NCBI GenBank assembly: GCA_036583965.1
Contig: JAZBQD010000013.1
Span: 1,962,144 to 2,026,143 of the forward strand
Direction: 5' to 3'
Source: Prunella strophiata
Taxonomy: Eukaryota; Chordata; Aves; Passeriformes; Prunellidae
Length of the DNA stretch: 64,000 nt
The notes beneath the pieces are model-generated. The model was given only the letters and a program-made list of their open reading frames with translations. It was not told the origin of the DNA and did not search any database. Below are positions 1 to 12,397 of the stretch, piece by piece. The position numbers and the translations under genes are program-made. How positions within the stretch are numbered: position 1 is the first letter of the stretch; each line of letters starts with the position of its first letter.

Positions 1-3000
1 GCCAGGCTGTGGAGGTGACAGTGGCAGTGAGTGACAAACTTCAGCATCCAACCACAACTTCTGCACCCTCCCCAGAGCTGCCAGAATTCTCTTATCTGAG
101 GCAAATCCTCAGGTCCCAGTGGTAACTGCAGGGTAGCAGGATTTTTTAGCAGCTAGAAACTTGGTGCCAGGCTCCCAAGAGTGAAGGGATGTTTTAGGGG
201 ATGCATCCCTCCCTGCAGCCCCTCAGCAGCACCCACCTGACCATAAATGTTGGTAAATTTAGAGTGATTCCAGCAGGGAGGGAGCAGTACAAGGGCTGCT
301 GAGCATCACTTGAAGAGAACTAGAAACTTCAGGCAGCTCAGTGCACCCCACCAGCCCCTTCTTTAAACTAGAAGTGCCAGAAAATCAGAAATAATTCTAC
401 AAAGGGCTGATGCAGAAGTGAGGCCCTCCTTCTGAGCCAGAAGCTTGAAAAATAAGGATTGCTCCCTACAATTTCAGCAGCAAAATGTAGATTTCTGATA
501 GCAGCAACTTACTGCAGACAGCAGCCATCAGTGGGAAGCACACTCAACATACCTGCCTGCCACTTCTCAGCTCTGTTATCTCTTGGCTATCTAGGTTACA
601 TTTTTCAAAGTCAAATCTTTGTCTTGAGCTGCATTTTATCTGAAAAATCCAGCTAAAACACATCAGTTTTTGGGTTTTTTTCCCTTCAAGATTAGAACTG
701 TGTGTTATATGAAGCACAAATATAATTATTTCTCCTGTGCATCTGACTTGGCACCACAGCTTGAAATAAGGCAAGGCCTACCTCTGCCAGGTGACTTTTC
801 CTATGTCACAAAAACCTGTGGAAATCTGGGAATTTTCTGTGGAACGCACTGTAGAGAGGCTGAAATGCTCTCTAAGATCAGCAGAATCTTTCTGGTGGGC
901 CTGTGAGCCAGCCCCAGTGCAGGAGTGTGCAGGAGGCAGTTGAACTGCAGAAATTAAATGGGATTTTACCTGGAAATTATGGCTCCTGATGAGGGTGGGG
1001 GTAGGGGACAGCAGAAAAGCTCTGCTCTCATCAAGGGTTAAGGAGTGAGAAGGGCAGTGCTGGCCCTGCTTCCTCTGAGGGAGCTGCTGCTGCTGCTATC
1101 AAACACTTCATTAGCACACGTGGGGAAGGGCTGTGCTGGGATCTAATTTTAGCAGCTCTGCTGATGAGCCTCAGATACCACATGGTGAAATTTTGATTCC
1201 TTTTTTTTTTTTTTCAGAGCTCTGTTAAAAACACAAGTCAAGGAGTTGTGTATAATTCTCCCCATTTTTCTGAACCTCCTTCACCACATAGAAATAGCAT
1301 TTTTATACTTCAAACCATGCACTCATTTTGAAAAAGGGGAATTCAGCATTTTCACACAATTGCACTTTCCCTTCTGTACATGCAGAGTTTCAGTCTGTAC
1401 TGCACTGGCTGTTTTTGCATGGAATTTCTGGGTATTTTGTTACATCCTCACTACCTGATGGCAGACCTGCATCTGATCCCTTCCTGCCATTTGAGCTCTG
1501 CCCAGAGGAGCACATTCCTGGAATTTCCTCAGTCCCTTTACAACATTAGCACTACAGAAAACACTTTTAAAACCCCTTTATTTTCATGCTGCTGGCTGAC
1601 CTCAGGGACAGCTTTTCTCTGCATTTTCTCAATGAGAAGCTGAGACCCAGAAAGACAAAGGTCAAGGCAAGGTTGTTTTGGTGTCCAAGCTGAGGTGTTG
1701 GGATTAGACTTTTTATAAAGCACTTCATTTTCCAGATCACATTACCATTAAAAGCTGAACCCCTGACTTCTCTAGACTCACACAGGAATTATCTGGCAAA
1801 GTAAAGGACAGGATTTAATTCTCCAGTGTAGCAACTCAACTTGAACTTATAGAATGTTCTTCTCTTTGTTTCCTGTGAACTTTCCAGTTGCTGCAACAGC
1901 TTCTTTCAATCCCTCACCTTCATCCTTGGTGATGGAGGGGAGAAGTCTCACAGAAAAACAACATGGATCAGTGTAATTACAAACTGAATGCCAAGCTAGA
2001 CACAGCAGAGGGGGCAGGCTGCAGCAGCAGAGGGAATGCTGACTCCCCCAGGGCTCAGTGTGCAGCCTCCTCTGCCATAAGGCTCTGCCTCAGTGTGCCT
2101 CCCACAAGGAACAGAGAGGCACAGCAAGGTGGCATCAGAGTGGGGCATGCAGGAGAAGTGAGAGAAGTTGCAATGAGGCAACTGCAAGGTGTGATTAGCA
2201 CTCGAGGGAAGCTCCAAGTCTCACTTGTTCTGCTGCCAGCAGCAGCATTAGGGCATTTTCTGAAACATGCTTGAAAAAGCTTTGGAGTCCTGCTGGCAAT
2301 TTGGATCAGAGGAGAGCAGGCTCTGCTGGGATTCCAGGTCATGGTGCCAATAGATCAAGTGTTGGGTAGGAGCAGTAAAACAGAGAAAATTCCCAGATTT
2401 ACACAGCAAACAGCATTGTGGCACAGAGGATGCTGGTGAAAATCCATGCAGGACTAATGAGGAGTAATGTCAAGGTGGGACTAGAGGGGAAAATGAGAAT
2501 TTTAGCTAGTGCACAATGCTTCTGAAAATCACATCTTTTGTATCTTAAACTGGAAAGTTAAACTGGGAAAGCACTGAAGAGTAATGGTTTTTAGGAAGTT
2601 CAGTAGCAGTGACTTGCAAAGCAAGTTTAGGGAGGGGGACAGAGGAGTCCCCATTCCTCAGTACCTGCTCTTGTGCTTCAGTTAGTTTTTTAATTTTGTA
2701 AATAATAAATCCCACACTTCTGACTCTGGGACTGCACATCAGTCCCAGCTGCAGCAGGGAAAAATCCTTGCAGAACATCCTGGAGTTCCTGTGGCTCAAG
2801 AGGACCCAAGCTCAGACTGCTCCATGAAGAGTGAATCTGTTTGAGATTGAGCTCCCCCAGAGAGGACCCAAGGCCAGAGAGGAGAGGACAATGACAGGAT
2901 GGGCTGTCACCTGCCTGGGAACACCTCTGCAGCCACACTCTGAGGGAAGAGCAGGAATAAATTCCATGTTGCACAGACAAGGACCAGGAACATCTTTGCC

Positions 3001-4616
3001 TGGGTATTTTTTATTAAACATCATCTGTGAGCCAGCTCCCAGTGAGTTTTTTATTACTTCTGTATTTTTAGAGGACTCAAATACTCCAAGAGCCTTTTTT
3101 TTTTTTTTTTCCCTTTAGGACAAAAAAAGGTGCAGTTTCAGAAGAAATATGGAAATTAATGTGCCAGGTTCCATGGCAGAGCTGTACCCATCTATGACAG
3201 GAAATGTGATGTGCACCTGAAGGTTTTTGGTCCAAGGTCCAAGAGCAGAATTTGCAATTGCTGCCAAATCCAGGCCAAGTTTTCTCTGACCAGACTTGAT
3301 GAGATGGTACTTTAAAAATAAAAAGCACTAATAGAACAATCAAAAAACTGGAACAAACCAGCAAGCAAGTATTTTCAAAGCTGCAGTGAGGGGCCAATGT
3401 CAGTGTTCTCCTGCATTTTCATTCTCCTGGAAATGCAGTCCCCTCATTGAACATGCAGAGAAAATCCTTACTTAGGGCCTTTCTTATGCATTAAAATGTT
3501 CATGGTATCTTTGTCACCTATAGGGATAGGGACACACAGATGCAAGAACTTGGGGTAACAGTTTCTTACACCCTATTTGATTTGATTTGATTTTCTTTCT
3601 CCCTCCCCCCATGTTTCACTCACTTCTCCAGCTCAGATTGCTGACAACAACATGAGGAGGGGATGGGAGGGATTGCAGGCACCTGGGATTTCCTAAGTGA
3701 AATCTTTGGCAAGTGTGTCTTTTTATTATTTATTTCCTGATTTTGAATTCCACCCCTCTCAAGCTGTCATTCCTTAGCAGTGAAAATGAAAAGCTGCCCT
3801 TGATGTGTGCACAACAATGGAAGCCTCTGCAGGCCACATGGCTCCTGCAGTTTAATTTACTTTAATTCATTTTATATTGAACCAAATGATCTTATTTGCC
3901 TTTTTTAATGGAGAGCCTTCAGCCAAGCCCCCCTTTCCAAAGGAATGATGAGCTCAGCTGTTACTGAATCCTGTACCCAGCTCAGTGTCCCTGTCACAGC
4001 CTGGGGACAGGGAGGGACACCTCCAGCACAGGTGGGATCCTTCTGGAAACTCCACAGAGCTCTGGGATCAGTCTGATGCTGGGGTCACCTTCCTTTTCCT
4101 GCTTTTCTCTCCAACCCACAAGCTCTTCTTTTTCTGCATTCCAGCCTGACTGGAGTCTTACAGCCTCTCTTGGTGCCTCTATTTTCCAGGTTGGTTTGGA
4201 ACCTGGGAAAGTCTGGGGTTATTTTGTCAAATTTCAGTTTTCCCTCATTCTTTGGAAGAGTTGCCTGCAGAGATCTTGAATTTCTGAGTTGCTCAGGCTT
4301 GGGGAACTCTGGCTGGTTGTACCCTCACAATAAAGCAGCTCTCATGCTTCACACCATGATGATGGGTTTTGCCCACTGTGCAAAGACAAACTTTTTCTGC
4401 CCCTCAATTTTAGTTTGCTTTCTCTCCATTAAAGCATAAACTGAAGCTACAAATCACAGAAGTTTACAACAAAAATTGCTGTGATGGACCATACTAGGAA
4501 AACATGACCCAGGTACTTTGGATGGGGGGGAAGTGAGTGTTCTAAACCAGATTTTTCATGTGTTTACTTTCAAAATGAAAAGATGCATCCAACTGATTAA
4601 AGCAGAGTTTAGTGCT

Positions 4617-4752
4617 AAAAATTTTGGTCAAAGTTAATGTGGCTAAATTGCACCAGAGGTGTTCTAACTGAGCAAAAGGTTCCATTTAAATCCCTCACCT
4701 GTTCTGGCCAGGGGTCAGCAGGTTCAGGGAAGGAGCTCAGCTATGTGATCAC
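4617..4752. repeat. Direct repeat copy 1 (partner at 5521-5649)
   Basis: 136 bases starting AAAAATTTTGGTC and ending near GTGATCAC recur at 5521-5649 in the same orientation. The two differ by a few substitutions and one 7-bp deletion. The roughly 770 bases between them contain a diverged CR1 LINE. No terminal motif identifies the repeat as a known element. Confidence 0.85.
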
Positions 4753-4756
4753 TATT

Positions 4757-5290
4757 ATCATTGATGATCTGGATGGAACAAAGTAATGTACAGCTGACAC
4801 TAAACTGTAAGCACAACTGCAAAGAAGGATTATATTCCAAATTCATCTAGACAGACTGGAGAAATGGTCTGGAAAGCAGGGAGGGAATGAAGACAGTCCA
4901 AAAGAGAATAATAAGGTCTGGAATTAACAAATCTCTGAGAAAAGACTCAAAAAATTGTTGGAGTTCAGTCTACAGGCAAGAGTGAGGGGAGATATAAAGA
5001 CTGATAAATAAAAACAAAACCCACACAGTATTCAGAGAAGACCAGGATCTCAAGAAGCATCAGGAAAAGCCAGACTGGCTTTGCAAGTGCCTTTGAACTT
5101 CCAAAATGAGGAAAATCCAAAGAGTCAGTTCAGAGCTGAGTGCAGGATGATTAAAGTTATAAGGATAAGGGCAAGTTTTAGGATCTACTGTGACTGCCAG
5201 CAAGAGGGGACTGCAAGGGAGCTGAGGATTAAATCCCTCTGTGCTGAACTCCAGCCCTGAGAGTGCAGCAAGCTCCACTTCAGTCCCTCT
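4757..5290 (+). mobile_element. Diverged CR1 LINE fragment
   Basis: The stretch beginning GATGATCTGGATGGAACA and containing CTGACACTAAACTG, GTCTGGAATTAACAAATCTC and AGTCTACAGGCAAGAGTGAGGGGAGA follows, in order, segments I know from the 3' half of avian CR1 elements. Divergence is high, so this is an old insertion. Ends are approximate, and no reading frame survives. Confidence 0.6.
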
Positions 5291-5520
5291 ACCAGGGGAG
5301 CAAGAGGCTGCTGTTCTGAGCAGTTAAACTGGCACAAAAACTTCTAACTATATATATAAACCCATCTTGAAAAAACGACCTCTACTGAGTTAAATTCATA
5401 TTTTTTTAAGTGACAACTACCCAGAAGTTCAAGCTGGGTTTCAGGCAGAAATACTACTTGGAGGACATTGGGAAGAAGAGAATAACTTTGTATTCAGAGT
5501 ATTCAGAGAAAAAACTTGAT

Positions 5521-5649
5521 AAAAATTTTGGTCAAAGTTAATGTGGCTAAATTGCACCAGAAGTGTTCTAAGTGAGCAAAAGGTTCCATTTAAATCCCTC
5601 ACCTGTGCAGGCCAGGGGTCAGCAGGAAGGAGCTCAGCTATGTGATCAC
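5521..5649. repeat. Direct repeat copy 2 (partner at 4617-4752)
   Basis: This is the second copy of the 4617-4752 sequence, same orientation, with a 7-bp deletion (TTCAGGG is absent). Homology stops sharply on both sides. It could come from a local duplication or be two copies of an unrecognised short repeat. Confidence 0.85.
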
Positions 5650-7039
5650 CAATTACCATTTCCATGGTGTCCTGTGGTTCTCCTGGAGCCCTCCCATCCC
5701 AGTTTGATCTTGCTTAATTGGTTACATCTCATCCTTGGCTGGATTAAAGGCTGCAGAGGGGGGGAGAGAACCCCCAAACCAAACCCAGAGCTGGTGCTGG
5801 GTACCAGCAGTGCCAGGGGACAGTGAGACCATCCCCAGCATCCTAAGACAAAAAGGGGCTTAAAAAAAAGTGAGGCACATTGCTCTCTAGAAAAAGGTAT
5901 TAAAAATGAAGCATCTGTGCTCTGAGTCATTACAGGCCCTTGACAGATGTGATCCTACCAGCCTCTCACTGGAGCTGCAAATAAAGACCCCCTTCTCTTT
6001 CTTCTCTCCAGACAAGGATTAATGAGTACTTGGGATGGCTCTCAGACAAGCAAGCAAAGGCTGTGAACCTTTTCCAACACTGCCATTTATCTTGGGAAGA
6101 CTATTCACATCACTTCTCCCTCCCTCCCCAGCCTGGATTGTGCTCTGACCCAGCACATTAATCTCCCAAAATATAATAATAATAATAGAAGGAGGGAAAA
6201 AAAAAAAAAAAAAGCAGCTGGACAATTGCCAGAAATAAATTAATAACCATCTCAGATAGGCCTGCTGTGCAGGAACAAACTGCTCAACTCCCCTGCCACC
6301 CATGTCATTTCTAAGCAAAACTATTCCCAGGTTAGATACCCCCTGAAGTGCCCTGCCTGAGACTTTCAGCAATTATTGCTGGTACTGGGATCTGCAGAGT
6401 GCCTTCCATCCCAACAGCTGCCAGGGGTTTCTTCACTGAATGCAAATAACACACACTGCTGCATCTGCCCCTGAAATGGGGACACTACTGAGTGGAGCAA
6501 GAGGCAGCATGAGAGAGATGTAAAATAAAAACGTATCAAAAGGTGTTTGGAATGAGAGAGGAACTTCTAAAATATAGGCTTAGTCTACATGTGGTTTCAT
6601 GAACATTTAAATATGTGAAGCATTTAATTAAAATATTTTTTCCCCTATGGTTAGAACTGGTGCTGCCTTTTGTGCCCTCAGTTTAACCAAGTTACTTTTT
6701 TGACCCAAGTGGGAAGCCAAAGAGACAAATATTTGCAATTTCTTCCCAGGAAATGAAGAGGTTCCTACTTCAGAAATATGAATTTACAGAGATTACTCAG
6801 AAAACAAGACTTAAAGTCAGTGAGAAAAGCAGTTATCTGGCTGCTAGCACTGATTCCTCCTCAAGCAATGCTCACCTCACCTCCCTGGATTTCATCACTG
6901 CTGGTAGTACCAAACCCTTGCTCAGGTCTGTGATGGCTCAAAAACCACCCCTCCATCCCAGGTGACTTTCTGCCAAAGGTTTAGCAACAGATTTTAATGT
7001 TTTTATTCTTCCATCCATACTTGGCCCTGGCACAGGGTG

Positions 7040-7212
7040 CCCAGAGCAGCTGTGGCTGCCCCTGGATCCCTGGCAGTGCCCAAGACCAGGTTGGACAGGG
7101 CTTGGAGCAGCCTGGGACAGTGGAAGGTGTCCCTGCCATGGCAGGGGTGGCACTGGGTGGGATTTAAGGCCCCTTCCCACCCAAACCATTCCCTGATGCT
7201 CTGATTCCAGGC
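7040..7212 (+). mobile_element. CR1 LINE 3' end
   Basis: The run from GCCCAGAGCAGCTGTGGCTG through GGTTGGACAGGGCTTGGAGC and GGTGGGATTTAAGGCCCCTT to the terminal CTGATGCTCTGATTCCA is the typical 3' end of a songbird-type CR1, with the 8-mer-like tail. It inserted in the RNFT2 intron about 70 bases from exon 7281-7434. It is severely 5'-truncated, as most CR1 copies are. Confidence 0.8.
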
Positions 7213-7280
7213 TGCAAACATGTGGTGAAGGTATCAGATTATCAAAGACAAAGGTTTGTGCCTCAGGAAGAGTCTCCTAC

Positions 7281-7434
7281 CTTTGACTTGACAGCAAGGA
7301 TGATCTTGGGCAGGGCCACAATGAGACATTTGAGGGCAATGGTGAGGTACTTCAGCACAAAGTCTGCAATGCCCACAATCCACATCAGGTCAAAGAAGTC
7401 CAGCCTGTCCAGGTTGGGTTTCAGGAATATAAGG
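7281..7434 (-). CDS. RNFT2: RNFT2 coding exon (transmembrane segment)
   Basis: Minus-strand exon bounded by a TTTCAG acceptor (at 7435-7440) and a GTAGGA donor. It translates in frame to a membrane segment containing FLKPNLDRLDFFDL, then IVGIADFVLKYLTIALKC and ending AVKSK, which closely matches the corresponding part of vertebrate RNFT2 as I remember it. The phase agrees with the previous exon (9460-9560): that one ends AG and this one begins C, making one serine codon. It is the last RNFT2 exon visible; the RING-finger exons are off the left edge. Confidence 0.93.
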
Positions 7435-9459
7435 CTGAAAGAGACACCAAAGCTCAAATACCACTGAGGAGAAGCTTGCTCAAGCTCCTTGTATCCACTG
7501 CTGGCTAGACAGAGCCCAGAGACTCCCCTGAACTGCAGGGAAGTTCTCAAGGGCAGGAGGAGGAAGACACAAATGAGGTCTGGGCTTCCTGGCTTTGCTC
7601 TTGCCCACTTCTGCTGGGGTCAGCAGGTTTGCCCACAGCCACAAAGCAGGGCCCAAACACCCACAAAGTCTGTCTGGAATACAGCAGTGCCCATAACCTG
7701 CCTGGGCTGCTGCCAGTGCCCTCAGTGCACAGGGTGGGACCTGGGTGTCACAGCTTGTCCTGGCAAGTCCTGCTCAGAACAGGACAGTTCCACAGCCCCT
7801 AAGGCTGCTCTGCCACAGGGGCACAGCCCCCAAACCCACTGGGCACATCCAACAAAGTGGTGACACAGGGAACCCTGCAGCAGCCACGGCAGAAAGGTGA
7901 GACCTTCACACGTGTCCTGCTCTGACACTGCCTGAAGCACAGCAAGAGCTGGGCTCTGTTAATGCTCTTACCTGAACCAAAGATCCAAAAATTAATGCCC
8001 CTTACACAATGTCATTTACTGGGCTGAACATTTGCTGTTTAAAAAAGTGGAGTCTGGGACAGCAGAATTTCACCCAGCAATGGGCAGGAGCTACTGGCCT
8101 GAGCAATTATGAGAACTAAACCCTACTCAGGCTGAAAAAACAGGATTTACCTTCAGGGTATTTACCTGCTAAAGCCTCATGGTAGAAAGCAAAAACGAAA
8201 CAATTAAAGAAAATTAAAAGAAAAAAAAAAAAGAAAAGAAAAAGAAAGCAGCAAAGTAAAGTAACCAACCCAAAATTAAAAGCCTGAACATGAATTTAAA
8301 ATACTCACAACACTGGCACAGCACAACAGGTAAAATTACACCCTAAAAACAGAAACAGAATCAGAGACTTTACTACTATTCATGCACTAGAAACAAGAAA
8401 AAAAAATCAGGAAATGAAAAATAATCCAGAAAGAAACAGAACTGAAGCAGACATTTCTAATTTGACAAGCCTGGCTTGTGAATAGTCCCAGCTCTGGCAA
8501 GTAAAAGATACACCAGCCTGAGCATTCACAGGAACAGGGCTTTTCCTGGAGCTGTGGCCCAGCCTGCCCACTGGTAATAAACCACACTCTAAACTGTCTC
8601 TAAGATGGCCCCAAATTGCTAAAATCCCTTTATTTTAAATGATCCAGCCTTTATTTTGAACTAGTCCCATTCATGCTTTTAGCCTTGGCCACCTTCTCAG
8701 ACACACACAGTTACCCTGTGCTGCAAACAGATTTCTGCCATTCCTGTTCCTGCCTTTCCACTCCTTCCCACAAGCTCCATCCAGACAATCCCATGGCTTG
8801 GCCTCTCCCATCCAGCCCCACATTCAAACCTTCTCAGCTCTCCCCTTTCTCTGCTTCCTACCTGTGATTATTCCTGTCTGCCTCATATTAACTTGTGATT
8901 CAAATCCATGAGCACAAACCTTTCTGTATTTGAGACCTAACTCAGGATTTGAAAGGCAAGGCTATTTTAATTACTCAGATCCAAGTGCCCTGAGAACACT
9001 GGAGTAAAACTGCTCTTTACTCTCCTGTCCTACACTCCAATCTGGACTGAAAACATCATGGGAAGAGGAGAATCATCTGTTCCTCATCTGCCTCTGACAC
9101 CTGCACTTGATGTTCAGCTGCAGTGCTCACAGTGGGAATTCAGAGGTCATTTTTGGAAAGGCACCACCCTGCTTTGACACCACCACACCCTGGCCCAGTT
9201 ATCTGCTTGTGTCCTTTACTGACAGGAGCATAACCCACTGGTGAGGTGACACACACATTCTTTTCCTGCACTGGAAGATATTAAAAAAATGTAACAAAGA
9301 CAGCAGATCCTTTAGGGGCACACAGTTCCTCCCACAGTGTGGGGGAAAAGTGGGCTTCCCTCCTTTCCTCCCTGGCAATTATCACCTGCTCCCACCCTGT
9401 ACAATTTTGTATAATTTTGTCCAATTTTTTGCACAATGTACCCTGCAGATTTTGCTCAC
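7435..9459 (-). other. RNFT2: RNFT2 intron
   Basis: About 2 kb between two RNFT2 exons. It contains an A-rich tract with interspersed G near 8206-8255 and no recognisable coding segment or named mobile element. Confidence 0.8.
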
Positions 9460-9560
9460 CTGTTGTAAAGCTGCTGAGAGCTGAATGTGTAAAGCAAGTA
9501 CAAGGTGTTTCCAGTGAGGAAGGCCAGGATCCAGAAGACAACCAGCACTGATCTCTTCTC
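9460..9560 (-). CDS. RNFT2: RNFT2 coding exon (transmembrane segment)
   Basis: 101-base minus-strand exon flanked by a GCTCAG acceptor and a GTGAGC donor. It translates to a hydrophobic stretch with EKRSVLVVFWILAFLTG and YTFSSQQLYN, a close match to the RNFT2 family. It begins in phase with the end of exon 11591-11667 and leaves AG, which pairs with the first base of exon 7281-7434. All three frames were checked and only this one matches. Confidence 0.93.
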
Positions 9561-11590
9561 CTGAGCAAGGAAAAGAAGCAGAGTTATTTCAGGTCAAAAT
9601 CTCAAGACTTGAGCTGAGCCTTCAACTGCTGAAAAATCCAATCCAGGGGATGCAAATATGTAACAAAGTGTTCAGTAATTAGTTTATTTACACAGGACTA
9701 AGGAGTAGTCTGCAAGGTAAAGACATATACACACACAAGCAGAAATGCCTCTCACTTATGTAACCTTTTCAATGGAAATTTAATTGAAAGAAGTTGGTGA
9801 AAATGACAGAATTACTTGCAGAAGGCATTTTCAAAGTTGGGATCTTTCTTGGGACACCTAAAATCCCCTGATATTTAAAATGCAGTATGACAAGCAGATT
9901 AAAAAAAGTGCATTTCATGTATTGTCCTAAATTCTGATCTCTCACCTGGCTGGAGTGACAATTCATCAAAGGGCTGTTTTATAAATAGACCCAAAGTCAC
10001 TCAGTGGAAGGCTCAGCTAAATCAAATATACCCCACCACTACATGCAGCACATTTCAGTGTTATCCTAAACCATGGAGGTTCTGGAACATTCACAAATAA
10101 TTAAAGGTCAAAAGAAGTGGAAATTTTGCATTTCAGCATATATGGAAAGTTACAGACAAGCTGGATGGCAGCAGGCACTGTCCTGGGTCTTGGCCCTGGG
10201 TACCTTTGGGGAGTAAATTTTATTGCTGAGAGGAAAACACCCACCACTTTTCTTGTGAGCTGATTTATTACGAAAGGAGGTCTCTGTAGCTGTGGAACAG
10301 CCAGGCCTGTTGGGCTGAGATTTAAAGGAGGCAGATCAAGGGGCACACTGCTGGAAGGCCAGAGGTGCAGAGTGCAAGGCACCAGCAATCTGTTAGTGGG
10401 CTGTGCCATTTGTCTGTTCCCTCAGTGCTGGATCTCACTGCTGCTGGCAGATACAAGCATGCACTTGTGCCACCCATGTAATTTGGACAAAAAAGCAATT
10501 CTAACTTTGTGTTTTTAGTGCTGTTGAGCTGTCCTCCTGACAAAGAAGACCTGAAAAGATCTGCTGGTTTCTTTACATTCTAAGCATATTAATGCCCAGA
10601 GCATTATAAAGCCACTAGCAAGCAATACACCCATGAAATCTTTCAGCTGAACATCTCAAAACATTATCTAAATGCTAATAAGCTAAATCTCATCATTAAT
10701 AATTCAAATAGGCTTCAGCATCTCTGCTGTACATGATGGGAAAACCAAGGTACAGAAAAGTGCTGGAATAGGCACTGCCAGGCAGAGGGAGATGCAGATT
10801 ACAACATCCCTGACCTGTTCTCTATTATTTTTACTACACCACATTTCACAAAAAAGCAGGACAGAGACTTTGGGAGAGCATCAGTGTGGAGAGGCAGGAA
10901 GGAGAAGACAGATCTGTGCACATATAAATGCATTCAGCCCTACACTGCAATCAAAGGTTCAACACAGATGCTACTTTGTGCATGGAAAATGATGTTTGCT
11001 GGGAACAGAAGTGTTGGAACCTGAAATGCAGAGAACTCTCAGAACTTTGCCTAAACTTTGTTAGCCTGTAAGCCAAAGCTTAGAATTAAACACAGGATTT
11101 AATTTGAGACCTTGGAAAGGGCTTCCAAATTTAGGTGCTAGAAGTGAGAATGTGTATTTATAGTTTAAAGCAGAGACACATTAAGCTAAGTAGAGTAAAG
11201 TTTAGAGTTTAAGATACAGAAAAAATAAAATTAGTTACAAAGGTAAACAAGGAGTTTAGAATGCAGTACTGTAGGTTTGTGTATCATAACATGATTGGCT
11301 AAGAAAGCATGAGCCCATAAGATGAAAGTCCATAAGGATTGAGTCAAAACCATAAATATCCTTGTTAGCAGTGTTTTATTAGTCAATAAATCATTAAAAG
11401 GTCTTGTGACTAGGGGTCTGGGACCTTCTGAACCATGCTGTGAAGATGTGAGCCAAACTCACCCCTCCTATCTATGCAGAAAATAAGAAAATAAACTGCA
11501 TCATCTAAAAAACTCAGAGGTCCCATCTCTAACTCATTCTAAACTCCTTCAAAAATCCCCAAAGAGAAGAAGGTAAAATGCCAGACTCAC
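9561..11590 (-). other. RNFT2: RNFT2 intron with LTR insertion
   Basis: About 2 kb intron. Its left half shows nothing recognisable. Its right part holds an LTR-like block listed at 11012-11530. Confidence 0.8.
11012..11530 (+). mobile_element. Probable solo LTR of an endogenous retrovirus
   Basis: An AT-rich block begins TGTTGGAACCTGAAATGC, carries TATA-like and AATAAA motifs (AGTCAATAAATCATT near 11392 and another AATAAA near 11490), and resembles avian ERV LTRs in layout and composition. I see no retroviral gene remnants beside it, so a solo LTR is most likely. The left end is reasonable; the right end is uncertain and I could not identify a target-site duplication. Confidence 0.45.
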
Positions 11591-11667
11591 CTTCAGAGCC
11601 ACCTGCTCTCGGAGCGTGGAGTTGGCGTAGGCAAAGGTGCTGGCCATGCCAATGCACACAGCAATTC
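11591..11667 (-). CDS. RNFT2: RNFT2 coding exon
   Basis: 77-base minus-strand exon with a CCTGCAG acceptor (CCTTTCCCTGCAG) and a GTGAGTC donor. It reads IAVCIGMASTFAYANSTL then REQVALK, nearly identical to the vertebrate RNFT2 segment after the first hydrophobic helix. Its first two bases complete the glycine codon left open by exon 12398-12876. Confidence 0.95.
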
Positions 11668-12042
11668 CTGCAGGGAAAGGCTCTGTCAGAGAGAACTGCT
11701 GATGCTGTTTGACTTGAATTCACACCCACCACTCCAGCTGCAGGACAGGAGTCTCATCCCTCTGAACCCTCTGTGCCACACAGATATCTCTGCTGTCACC
11801 AGTGTAAGCTCTCCCCATCCCTCCTAGAGAGAGCTCTGAGGGAGAAGCCTTGGTGACATCCTCAGCCTCACAGGAATGTCAGGAGAAATCAGGAAAAGGA
11901 ACAGCACTGCTCAGGACAGGAAACATGGATCTGACCCAGATGAACACAACTTGGACTGAAAGCAGGGGGAATTTATCACATGCATTATCCCATGCATTTG
12001 AGTATGCTCCCTTCATGCTAGACTCCATCTGGACACTGCCAC

Positions 12043-12366
12043 ATGGATAAATGTATCACACGTCAGGGCCTGATAAAGTTTCCCACCCACCCTCTAATCA
12101 GAGCCCAAAAAGGATGGATGCATCAAACATCAGAGCCTGATAAAGTTTCCCAATCACCCTCTAATCTCAGCCCAAAAAGGATGGATGCATGGGACATCAG
12201 AGCCTGATAAAGTTTCCCAATCACCCTCTAATCAGAGCCCAAAAAGGATGGATGCATGGGACATCAGAGCCTGATAAAGTTTCCCAATCACCCTCTAATC
12301 AGAGCCCAAAAAGGATGGATGCATGGGACATCAGAGCCTGATAACGCCTCCCACCCACCCTCTAAT
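12043..12366. repeat. 67-bp minisatellite in RNFT2 intron
   Basis: About 4.8 tandem copies of a unit holding GGATGGATGCATGGGACATC, AGAGCCTGATAAAGTTTCCC and ACCCTCTAATCAGAGCCC. The word ATGGATGCAT recurs at 12114, 12181, 12248 and 12315, exactly 67 bases apart each time. The inner copies are nearly identical and the first is diverged. It ends about 30 bases before the splice donor of exon 12398-12876. Confidence 0.95.
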
Positions 12367-12397
12367 CACAGCTCAAACAGCTTTGACAAACGCTCAC

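Larger units (their letters stand above)
1..7280 (-). other. RNFT2: RNFT2 intron (left part of window, no exon recognised)
   Basis: This stretch lies downstream of the last RNFT2 exon I can read (7281-7434, minus strand). I looked for the next expected exons, which encode the conserved membrane segment after the AVKSK motif and the C-terminal RING finger, and did not find them, so they probably lie beyond position 1. The open frames here are short and have no recognisable domains. The stretch holds a poly-A tract near 6189, a diverged CR1 copy (about 4757-5290), a direct repeat pair (4617-4752 and 5521-5649) and a CR1 3' end (7040-7212), each listed separately. Intron status is inferred from the gene's direction. 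Confidence 0.6.
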
